Of a stretch of 8,334 nt of DNA, positions 1 to 5,578 are shown piece by piece. The first letter of the stretch is position 1. Every line of letters begins with the position of its first letter. Origin of the DNA: Deltaproteobacteria bacterium RIFCSPLOWO2_02_56_12. GTDB taxonomy: Bacteria; Desulfobacterota; Binatia; UBA9968. The stretch lies in assembly GCA_001799045.1 (NCBI GenBank), contig MGRY01000209.1:11110-19443 (forward strand), given 5' to 3'. The notes below the pieces were generated by a model. The model had not been told where the DNA came from, did no database searches, and saw only the letters and a list, made by a program, of their open reading frames with translations. The position numbers were made by a program, and so were the translations under genes.

Positions 1-279
1 GGATCATCAGCGCGAGGCGCGCGAGTCGTAAAGAGCGCAAGGCCTATTTCGGATAGTCAGATTGATTTCTCCGATATTCCGGAATCCACTGATGAGGAGC
101 TTCGTCGAGCCCGGAGAGTGGGCCGCCCCAGAACAGGAAGGCCTCCCCGCCAGCTCATCGCGATCAGAATCGACCCGTTGCTATTAAAGCAACTCAGAGC
201 AATGGCGGCGAAGCAAGCAAAACCCTATCAAACTTTTATCCACGAGCTTCTTGAGAGAGCGGTAAAAAGGGCAGCTTAG
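1..279 (+). CDS. brnA: BrnA-type antitoxin, 5' end cut by window edge
   Basis: The frame is open from base 1 and gives 92 residues before TAG. No early start codon exists, so the true start lies left of the window, probably only a few tens of bases away, since BrnA proteins are about 90-100 residues. Residues 21-43 (IDFSDIPESTDEEL, then RRARRVGRPR) are the hallmark of the BrnA antitoxin family. Residues 52-88 (IAIRIDPLLLKQLRAMA... then PYQTFIHELLERAV) form a ribbon-helix-helix DNA-binding domain. Known of the family: BrnA binds and neutralises the RNase toxin BrnT and represses the brnTA operon, and brnT normally lies directly upstream. That gene would be outside the window. Nothing toxin-like follows downstream. 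The family assignment is confident; a functioning TA pair is inferred. Confidence 0.85.
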   Translation, partial: GSSARGARVVKSARPISDSQIDFSDIPESTDEELRRARRVGRPRTGRPPRQLIAIRIDPLLLKQLRAMAAKQAKPYQTFIHELLERAVKRAA

Positions 280-372
280 AGGCTGGCCTGATGCCAATTT
301 CGGCCCTGGTTAGGCTGCTAGAGGAACTTGGGCCGAGCTTTAAACAAATAAAAGAAAGGCGGAAAAGAAATA

Positions 373-777
373 ATGACGTTTTTTGCTTTCTTTACACTGA
401 TCCTAGCGGCGGTCCTGGAAGTTGGGGGCGATGCGATGATTCGTGATGGAATAAAAGACAAAAGCCTTTTTTACCTGGCCGCAGGCGTAGGACTGCTCGC
501 CTTGTACGGCCTCTTCGTCAACGTGTTGAGCACTCAAAGCGCGATTAGCAGATTAGTAAACTTCGATTTCCGTGGTTTGCCGGGAGCAAACGACTGGCAG
601 TTTTCCAACCAACTCGGATTGTATGTTGGATTCTTCGCTTTGGCGAGCGTGGGTTGGGGGCATAGCAGGTACGGGGATACCGTGTCTGCGTCAACAATTG
701 TGGGTTTGTTCTTAATCGGTCTTGGCGGACTCACCATGCAATATGGGCAGAAAATTTGGATGATATTTAGGGGATGA
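373..777 (+). CDS. Small four-helix membrane protein, SMR/DMT-like, function unknown
   Basis: A 134-residue, very hydrophobic protein with four predicted membrane helices at about residues 2-20, 33-53, 80-98 and 104-124. The first helix contains LAAVLEVGG with Glu16, which resembles the AxxxEVxG segment of small multidrug resistance (SMR) transporters, where the equivalent Glu (Glu14 in EmrE) binds protons and substrate. The remainder is less typical: the loop at about residues 62-78 (NFDFRGLPGANDWQFSN) is long and polar for an SMR protein. I cannot name the substrate or a subfamily. The start ATG follows a purine-rich stretch (AAAGGCGG at 356-363, then AAAAGAAATA), a usable but not ideal ribosome binding site. 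It lies 93 bases after the BrnA gene and 79 bases before the DUF433 gene, with no sign of an operon. It is probably a real gene; transport is an inference. Confidence 0.7.
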   Translation: MTFFAFFTLILAAVLEVGGDAMIRDGIKDKSLFYLAAGVGLLALYGLFVNVLSTQSAISRLVNFDFRGLPGANDWQFSNQLGLYVGFFALASVGWGHSRYGDTVSASTIVGLFLIGLGGLTMQYGQKIWMIFRG

Positions 778-821
778 CCGCTTTTAGATCAGCAGGTGAC
801 GTTTATCGTCGGCTCTCGCCC

Positions 822-850
822 TTGATTTATTCACGGCTTATGCGGATACT
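822..850 (+). promoter_or_regulatory. Candidate sigma70-type promoter giving a leaderless DUF433 mRNA
   Basis: TTGATT (822-827, 4 of 6 matches to TTGACA) and GATACT (845-850, 4 of 6 to TATAAT) are separated by exactly 17 bases. The first base of the ATG at 857 lies 7 bases past the -10 box, where transcription would be expected to begin. No Shine-Dalgarno sequence precedes this ATG, which fits a leaderless transcript. Weak matches of this kind also arise by chance, so this is a candidate only. Confidence 0.35.
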
Positions 851-856
851 AGGCTT

Positions 857-1069
857 ATGGAAAAGCCATTCATTGTTTCCTCTCCTGATGTGATGGGCGG
901 GACTCCGGTGTTTGCCGGTACCAGAGTTCCTGTTCAAACCCTGCTGGAATATCTTGAAGGGGACCGGTCCATCAAAGATTTCCTGGAAGAGTTTCCAACC
1001 GTTACACGAGAGCAGGTCGTTGCTTTTTTGGAGGAAGCTAAAGAGCTAATGATCGAGACGGTGTCTTGA
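857..1069 (+). CDS. DUF433 family protein, orphan antitoxin-like
   Basis: A 70-residue protein covering essentially a whole DUF433 domain. The diagnostic segment is at residues 12-30 (DVMGGTPVFAGTRVPVQTL), followed by LLEYLEGDRSIKDFLEEFP and VTREQVVAFLEEA, which form a winged-helix-like fold. Known of the family: DUF433 proteins are usually the antitoxin-like partner of a DUF5615 PIN-like nuclease encoded immediately downstream. Here the 33 bases after the stop lead straight into a convergent dehydrogenase gene, and no reading frame resembling a PIN domain is visible, so the partner is missing. There is no recognisable ribosome binding site, and the sequence upstream contains a candidate promoter placed for leaderless transcription. 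It may be a relic, a solitary regulator, or act in trans with a partner elsewhere. Confidence 0.85.
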   Translation: MEKPFIVSSPDVMGGTPVFAGTRVPVQTLLEYLEGDRSIKDFLEEFPTVTREQVVAFLEEAKELMIETVS

Positions 1070-1102
1070 CGCGAAGATCTTGCCGACAGATTGGTACCTG
1101 CC

Positions 1103-2080
1103 TCAGGCTACTCGATTTCTGTCCCGACCTGTGGTGAACGCCAAAATATTTTCCACCACTTCGTCCATCAAACGCTGGCGCGCCTCGCGCGCGGTCCAGG
1201 CGCAATGAGGCGTAACCAATAAATTATCCAGCTCCTTGACGGCTTTGATGATGGGATGATCCGCAGGAGGCGGTTCCTGTGTCAGCACGTCCATTGCCGC
1301 GCCCGCCAGCCGTTTTTCCCGTAGCGCCCGGATAAGAGCCTCGGCGTCGATCAGGGCGCCGCGCGCCGTGTTAATAAGAAAAGCGCTGGACTTCATCAGG
1401 GCCAATGCCCGGCCGTCGATCAGACTTTTCGTCTGCGGGGTTAGAGGACAATGAAGTGAAACGATATCTGCCCGTGACAGGACTTCATCCAAGGGCAAGC
1501 GGCCCTTGGGAGTCGGGCCTTGAGAACCGGGACGGGCGGAGATCAACGCTTCCATGCCGAAGCCCTGGGCCATCTCCGCCACTCTCCGGCCGATGTTGCC
1601 GTAGCCGACGATGCCTAATTTTTTGCCGGCAAGTTCCAGGGTTGGATAATCGAACATGGTGTACATCGGGCTTTTTTCCCACGCACCCGAGCGCACCAGC
1701 TCGCCATATCGGCCCGCACGTGTCGCCAGCTCCAAAATAAGCGCCATGGTAAACTGGGCGACGGATTGAGCGGCGTATCCGGGAACATTGCATACCTTAA
1801 TTCCGCGTGCCCTGGCAGCTTCCAGATCGACGTTGTCGGTGCCGGTTGCGGCGACGGCGATCAGCTTGAGACCTTTGGCTGCCGGTGAGCCAAGCAATGA
1901 TTTATCCAGAACCACCTTGTTCAAAATGACCACATGATAACCTTGGAGTCTCTGCGACACCTCCACCGGGGCTGTCAGCCGGTGGACGGCGCAGTCCCAC
2001 TTCTCTTTAAAGCTCTCCAGTGAAACGTCGCCGAAGGTCGACGCGTCCAGGAAGACGACACGAAAATCGTTTTCGCTCAT
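1103..2080 (-). CDS. D-2-hydroxyacid dehydrogenase (glycerate dehydrogenase / hydroxypyruvate reductase type)
   Basis: A full-length 325-residue member of the D-isomer specific 2-hydroxyacid dehydrogenase family, which reversibly reduces 2-oxoacids such as hydroxypyruvate or glyoxylate with NAD(P)H in the cytoplasm. The substrate-binding domain is split around the nucleotide-binding domain at about residues 100-290. The Rossmann loop is GYGNIG (159-164). The catalytic triad is visible as Arg240 (NTARGALID), Glu269 (LTQEPPP) and His292 (TPHCAW). GYAAQSVAQFT at 101-111 is typical of the hydroxypyruvate reductase/glycerate dehydrogenase branch. After the second beta strand the sequence reads ALISARPG (178-185), so the Asp/Glu that normally holds the NAD ribose appears replaced by Ala182 followed by Arg183. 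NADPH use is therefore possible (inference). It starts 2 bases after the mazG stop and lacks a clear ribosome binding site at normal spacing, pointing to translational coupling. The exact substrate is not determinable from sequence. Confidence 0.9.
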   Translation of the reverse strand: MSENDFRVVFLDASTFGDVSLESFKEKWDCAVHRLTAPVEVSQRLQGYHVVILNKVVLDKSLLGSPAAKGLKLIAVAATGTDNVDLEAARARGIKVCNVPGYAAQSVAQFTMALILELATRAGRYGELVRSGAWEKSPMYTMFDYPTLELAGKKLGIVGYGNIGRRVAEMAQGFGMEALISARPGSQGPTPKGRLPLDEVLSRADIVSLHCPLTPQTKSLIDGRALALMKSSAFLINTARGALIDAEALIRALREKRLAGAAMDVLTQEPPPADHPIIKAVKELDNLLVTPHCAWTAREARQRLMDEVVENILAFTTGRDRNRVA

Positions 2081-2082
2081 GG

Positions 2083-2562
2083 CTATATTTTGCCCGCCAT
2101 CCTTTTCGCCTCCTCCCAGAGGAGATCCATTTCTTCCAGCGAGGCCTCGCCCAAGGTTTTTCCCCTTTCCCGGATCTTTGTTTCTATGTGGGAAAAACGT
2201 TTAAGGAAGCGATCGATGGTCTGGGAAAGCGCCTCTTCGGCTTCCAATTCGAGGAAGCGGGAGAGATTGACCAAAGAAAATAGCAGATCTCCCATCTCTT
2301 CTTTTACGCGGCCCTCGTCGCCGGCTGCTACGGCCGATTTGAGCTCGCCCAGCTCCTCTTCGATCTTGCCCCAGACCGGTCCCGGTTCTGGCCAGTCGAA
2401 ACCAAAATGAGAAGCCCTCTCGGTGACTCTCTGGGCGCGGGCCAAGGCGGGGACCTTGCGTGAAAATGTGCCCAGAGAAGAGCCGCCTCGGACAGCATCT
2501 TGCTGTTTTCTTTTGGTCTTAACCTTTTTCACTTGAGCTTCCCTTTGCCGAGAAAGTGTCAT
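2083..2562 (-). CDS. mazG: MazG family nucleoside triphosphate pyrophosphohydrolase, single C-terminal-type domain
   Basis: A 159-residue protein matching only the C-terminal half of the usual roughly 260-residue, two-domain MazG. Residues 37-57 (VPALARAQRVTERA, then SHFGFDWPE) correspond to the linker and entry to the second domain. The metal-binding signature follows as E70-L-G-E73 and E89-M-G-D92 (EEMGDLLFSLVNL), the ExxE...ExxD pattern that holds Mg2+ for NTP hydrolysis to NMP and pyrophosphate. Residues 1-30 are basic and unstructured-looking (VKKVKTKRKQQ) instead of the first catalytic domain. An in-frame TGA lies 12 codons upstream of the ATG, so the missing domain is not simply unannotated. 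No good ribosome binding site precedes the ATG. It leads a two-gene unit with the hydroxyacid dehydrogenase, 2 bases apart. It could be a genuine one-domain form or a remnant of a larger gene; the active-site residues look intact. Confidence 0.85.
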   Translation of the reverse strand: MTLSRQREAQVKKVKTKRKQQDAVRGGSSLGTFSRKVPALARAQRVTERASHFGFDWPEPGPVWGKIEEELGELKSAVAAGDEGRVKEEMGDLLFSLVNLSRFLELEAEEALSQTIDRFLKRFSHIETKIRERGKTLGEASLEEMDLLWEEAKRMAGKI

Positions 2563-2580
2563 TGATCTTAAGCCATGGGT

Positions 2581-2598
2581 CAGATCATGTCCAGATCA
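2581..2598. repeat. Direct repeat CAGATCA x2, one helical turn apart, upstream of mazG
   Basis: CAGATCA occurs at 2581-2587 and again at 2592-2598, with starts 11 bases apart. An inverted copy, TTGATCT, occurs at 2562-2568 next to the mazG start codon, matching AGATCAA at 2593-2599. The repeats sit in the 140-base space between divergent mazG and the EamA permease gene. Spacing of about one helical turn would suit a dimeric regulator binding one face of the DNA. No regulator is recognised, so an operator role is speculative. Confidence 0.3.
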
Positions 2599-2702
2599 AG
2601 TTTCTTGTGCGCTCAGAGCTTGTAAGTCGCCGCTTCTTGGTGTTAGTGTCGGGCTTCTTATCCATATTCATCCCGTGACATCATTAGAGCCGAGCAAATC
2701 CA

Positions 2703-3563
2703 ATGCGGCCTGAGCTTATTGCGATTCTGTCAGCGATGGGTTGGGCGGGAGACGCCATTCTGGTGCGCATGGGGGCGCGCACCTCCAATATCTACGCGGC
2801 GGCATTCCTGAGCTATTCCGTTTCGGCCCTCTTTCTCTGGTGCTATCTCCTTCTCTTTTACCCTCTTCGTCTCCTTTGGTCGCCGGCTACCATCTACTTT
2901 TTACTCAGCGGCTGCCTCCAGCCCCTGCTGGCAAGAATACTCTTCTACATCGGCATCACCCGTCTGGGGGTCTCTCGCGCCGGTCCGCTGCGCGGGACAA
3001 GCCCCTTCTTTGCGCTCGTCCTTGCCGTGCTCTTTCTCCACGAACGGCCGACGCTTCCGGTTTATGGCGGCACCGTGCTCATCGTGGCAAGCGTCTGGCT
3101 CATTTCCTGGCGCAGCAGCGGAGAAAGTGAGTGGAAGCTTTTTGATATCATTTTCCCGTTAGGGGCCGCGTTCGTCGGCGCCGTGTCGCAAAACCTCCGT
3201 AAGGGGGGACTGCTCATCCTCCCGGATCCCTACATCGGCGCGGCGATCGCCACCACCACCTCTCTAACGATCTTTGCGATCTCCTTGCTGGTCATGGGGC
3301 GTATCCGGCTGATACAGCCTCGGAGAGAAAGTTTTCCTTTCTTCGGGAGCGCCGCTTTAGTCGCTGCTACCGCGCAGATCCTTAACTTCATGGCTCTCAC
3401 CAAGGGAGAAGTGTCTGCCATGGCCCCGCTTCTCGATAGTACCCCGCTCTTCACGGTACTGTTCAGCGCAATTTTCCTAAGAGATTTGGAAAAGGTAACT
3501 GCCAGGATTGTTCTCGGCGTGCTCCTGATGCTTACCGGAGCCATCATTATTACCAGCCGCTAA
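2703..3563 (+). CDS. EamA/DMT superfamily permease
   Basis: A 286-residue inner-membrane protein with about ten hydrophobic segments, arranged as two EamA repeats of roughly 140 residues each. This is the normal length and layout of drug/metabolite transporter family exporters. The first repeat ends near residue 138 (VLIVASVWLISW) after the family-typical stretch LGVSRAGPLRGTSPFFALVLAVLFLHERP (split at about residues 88-116). The second repeat contains the parallel GEVSAMAPLLDSTPLFTVLFSAIFLRD and ends with the helix VLLMLTGAIIITS. Such proteins export amino acids, nucleobases or other metabolites, and the substrate cannot be read from sequence. The ATG at 2703 gives the complete first helix but lacks a clear Shine-Dalgarno sequence. 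It is divergent from mazG and convergent with the binding-protein gene, 48 bases away, so it is probably transcribed alone. Confidence 0.88.
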   Translation: MRPELIAILSAMGWAGDAILVRMGARTSNIYAAAFLSYSVSALFLWCYLLLFYPLRLLWSPATIYFLLSGCLQPLLARILFYIGITRLGVSRAGPLRGTSPFFALVLAVLFLHERPTLPVYGGTVLIVASVWLISWRSSGESEWKLFDIIFPLGAAFVGAVSQNLRKGGLLILPDPYIGAAIATTTSLTIFAISLLVMGRIRLIQPRRESFPFFGSAALVAATAQILNFMALTKGEVSAMAPLLDSTPLFTVLFSAIFLRDLEKVTARIVLGVLLMLTGAIIITSR

Positions 3564-3611
3564 CCCGTCCGGCGATCAGGCATAGTTGTTGAACTTAACC
3601 TCATCCTCTCA

Positions 3612-4592
3612 TTACTTCGGTCCCAGTGACTTTATAATCGAGAAATCAAAAACCTTGTCTCTTGGTATCCTTTTGTCCGTCCCGATCGCCTTAAGCTGAA
3701 AATCGAGGACCTTGTCTTGAAAATCTTCCGAGATTACGCCGTCGGAGACAAAGACCGGAATGCCCGTATCGTAAGTCCCTAAAGCCGTCTTGTAGGGTAT
3801 GTTCATATATTTGGCCATGATCCTCGCCGAACCTTCTCTGTTGTCCTTATAAAACCTTAATCCCCTCAATGTGGCCCGGAGGAACCGTGCCAAAACATCG
3901 CGTCTCTTGGAAAGAAAGGGCTCGCCGGTCGCCACCCCGCCGGTAAGCGCGCCTACCTCGCTCTCGAAGGAGGCAAGTTGTTGGAACCCTGCCTCCTCGG
4001 CTACGAGGTTGCCTGGAAGAGTGAGAACCGCGGCCTCAACGGCCCCACTTATGAGGGCTCTGATCCGCACGTCCGAGGTGCCGATATAGATAACTAGCAA
4101 ATCTTTTTTCCAATCTAGCCCCTTCTTTTCGAGGACGATTTTGAGGAGCCGGTCGTTGGTGCTACCTGGCGTGGAACTGGCAATCTTAGCCCCCTTAAGA
4201 TCCGCAAAACTCCGGACGCTTTTCTTTGAATAGAGCCAGTATGAGGGTTTGTCGTTGAAAATCATGACAACCTTTAGCGGCGCCCCCTGGAGAATCGCTG
4301 CCAGCGTGGTGGTGCCTACAGTCTGAGTTGCCTCCACGGTTCCGGCGACCAGCATCTGGACGCTAGGCCCGGTTCTTACACCTGCCAGAATCCGAACATC
4401 AAGCCCTTCTTCCAAGTAGTAGCCTTGCTCTTGTGCGACCCGGAAAGGCATAGAGTACACGGTATCTGAGCCAGGACTGCTTACTCTGACGATGGGACGG
4501 GAATCCTGACCCTCGGCGGAAAGCGCCGTGAGATGAGCAACAAGGATGAACATGAAAGTTCCGATCCAGATATGAAGTTTGTTGGGCAGCAT
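3612..4592 (-). CDS. Exported NMT1/SsuA-like ABC transporter substrate-binding protein, orphan
   Basis: A 326-residue protein with a clear signal peptide: basic start (MLPNK), a hydrophobic core at about 8-22, and a likely cleavage after LSA at residue 26, so it is probably periplasmic. The mature part is a type II periplasmic-binding fold of the NMT1/THI5/SsuA group. It has VAQEQGYYLEEGLDV (52-66), the stretch VQMLVAGTVEATQT (78-91), and FADLKGAKIASSTPGST (129-145), all usual landmarks of this group. Known relatives bind sulfonates, nitrate, pyrimidine precursors or aromatic acids; the ligand here is unknown. No permease or ATPase gene accompanies it, so it must use a transporter encoded elsewhere or act as a sensor. 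The start is well supported: GGGAGGT lies 7 bases upstream of the ATG (4600-4606 on the + strand). It is divergent from the dienelactone hydrolase gene. Confidence 0.88.
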   Translation of the reverse strand: MLPNKLHIWIGTFMFILVAHLTALSAEGQDSRPIVRVSSPGSDTVYSMPFRVAQEQGYYLEEGLDVRILAGVRTGPSVQMLVAGTVEATQTVGTTTLAAILQGAPLKVVMIFNDKPSYWLYSKKSVRSFADLKGAKIASSTPGSTNDRLLKIVLEKKGLDWKKDLLVIYIGTSDVRIRALISGAVEAAVLTLPGNLVAEEAGFQQLASFESEVGALTGGVATGEPFLSKRRDVLARFLRATLRGLRFYKDNREGSARIMAKYMNIPYKTALGTYDTGIPVFVSDGVISEDFQDKVLDFQLKAIGTDKRIPRDKVFDFSIIKSLGPK

Positions 4593-4627
4593 AGACCTTA
4601 CCTCCCTACGCTCTCTTATTTGCCATA

Positions 4628-4678
4628 CTTAAAGCACTCCGAAATCGAATTGTCCAGGGTGGACCTGGCAGAGAAAAT
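4628..4678. promoter_or_regulatory. Candidate divergent promoters sharing a palindromic operator
   Basis: The palindrome GTCCA-GGG-TGGAC spans 4652-4664. On the + strand TTGTCC (4650-4655) and GAAAAT (4673-4678), 17 bases apart, could drive the dienelactone hydrolase gene. On the - strand TGGACA (4656-4651, 5 of 6 matches) and TTTAAG (4633-4628), also 17 bases apart, could drive the binding-protein gene. Both -35 boxes overlap the palindrome, so one bound regulator could control both genes. The -10 boxes match only 4 of 6 positions, so this is a hypothesis. Confidence 0.3.
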
Positions 4679-4733
4679 CTGATACAGAATGGACGATTTT
4701 TAATTGGTATGAATTCTTGAAAGGAGGCAATCT

Positions 4734-5456
4734 ATGGACATCACGACTTCAACCATTCATCTCAACACTCCTGACGGCAAGATGGAGGCTTATGAGGCGA
4801 GGCCCAAGGACGGAGAGGCCCGGCCGGCCGTTATCGTCTTGATGGAGGCCTTCGGGGTTAACAGCCACATCAAGGACGTTACCGAGCGGGTCGCGCGCGA
4901 AGGCTATGTCGCCGTAGCGCCTGACCTCTACCATCGGGAGACGGAGCGGATCGTCCCTTACAATGATCTGCAAAAGGCGATCGGCATCATGAACCGCCTT
5001 CAGGACCCCAAGGTCATGGACGACGTGGGCGCGGTTATCTCGCACCTGAAATCCCAGAGTTACGTCAAGGCCGGCGCTGTCGGCATCACCGGCTTTTGCA
5101 TGGGCGGCCGGTTTACCTATCTGGCTGCGGCGCACCACAACAAAGAGATCAAAGCCGCAATGCCCTTTTACGGGGGGGGCATTCCGATGGGCAAGCCAAG
5201 TCCTCTGGAACGCACGGGCGAGATCGGCTGCCCGATTTATCTTTTATTCGGGGCTAAAGACCAGCTTATTCCCCAGGACCATGTAGCCCAGATCAACAAG
5301 GCGCTCACGGATGGCAAGAAGAACTTCACGTTGAAGGTCTATCCGGAAGCCGGCCATGGCTTTTTCTGCAATGAACGGGGCAGTTATCACGCGGAATCCG
5401 CCAACGATGCCTGGGAAAAGTTTCAGTCCTTCTTTAGCCAGCACCTTAAGAAATAG
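4734..5456 (+). CDS. Dienelactone hydrolase family protein (carboxymethylenebutenolidase-like)
   Basis: A 240-residue, full-length cytoplasmic alpha/beta hydrolase of the dienelactone hydrolase family. The catalytic triad is visible: Cys122 in the nucleophile elbow GFCMGG (120-125), Asp176 in GAKDQLIP, and His208 in AGHGFF. Glu38 in LMEAFG corresponds to the Glu that activates the Cys nucleophile in the classical enzyme. VAPDLYHR (61-68) is also typical. Classical members open dienelactone to maleylacetate in chlorocatechol breakdown, but many relatives act on other esters or lactones, and no other catechol-pathway gene is present here. The start is firm: AAAGGAGG at 4720-4727 lies 6 bases before the ATG. 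A strong terminator follows 19 bases after the stop, so the gene is probably monocistronic. Confidence 0.92.
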   Translation: MDITTSTIHLNTPDGKMEAYEARPKDGEARPAVIVLMEAFGVNSHIKDVTERVAREGYVAVAPDLYHRETERIVPYNDLQKAIGIMNRLQDPKVMDDVGAVISHLKSQSYVKAGAVGITGFCMGGRFTYLAAAHHNKEIKAAMPFYGGGIPMGKPSPLERTGEIGCPIYLLFGAKDQLIPQDHVAQINKALTDGKKNFTLKVYPEAGHGFFCNERGSYHAESANDAWEKFQSFFSQHLKK

Positions 5457-5475
5457 GCTGGCAGGAGGGTTTGCG

Positions 5476-5511
5476 AAAAGAGGAAAGGTCTCTCCCTTTC
5501 CTCTTTTTTTT
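5476..5511 (+). terminator. Intrinsic terminator after the dienelactone hydrolase gene
   Basis: A perfect 13-base-pair stem pairs AAAAGAGGAAAGG (5476-5488) with CCTTTCCTCTTTT (5495-5507) around a 6-base loop, TCTCTC. The T run continues to 5511. This is a classical rho-independent terminator just after the hydrolase stop codon. The reading frame of aguB runs through it, which would give a false hydrophobic N-terminus if a start upstream were chosen. Confidence 0.88.
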
Positions 5512-5578
5512 CTTGCCCGGGAATGTCAAAAAGACAGTTCGTCGGGTTTGTGGTAAGTTGCAGAAAAGGGTTGTCAAG

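Noticed and set aside
1070..1102. Possible remnant of a PIN-like toxin after the DUF433 gene
   Set aside because: All frames were read; none gives a DUF5615-like sequence, and the dehydrogenase gene begins to overlap almost at once.
1405..1740. Open frame on the + strand opposite the hydroxyacid dehydrogenase
   Set aside because: It is antisense to a well-conserved enzyme, and its Pro/Arg/Ser-rich translation resembles no known protein.
4700..4716. Extended -10 element TGGTATGAA before the dienelactone hydrolase gene
   Set aside because: Transcription from it would begin inside or at the ribosome binding site, leaving the strong AAAGGAGG sequence unused.
5512..5578. Promoter for aguB-aguA between the terminator and the GTG start
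   Set aside because: The best pair (AAGACA at 5531-5536 and TAAGTT at 5554-5559) matches the -10 consensus at only 3 of 6 positions.
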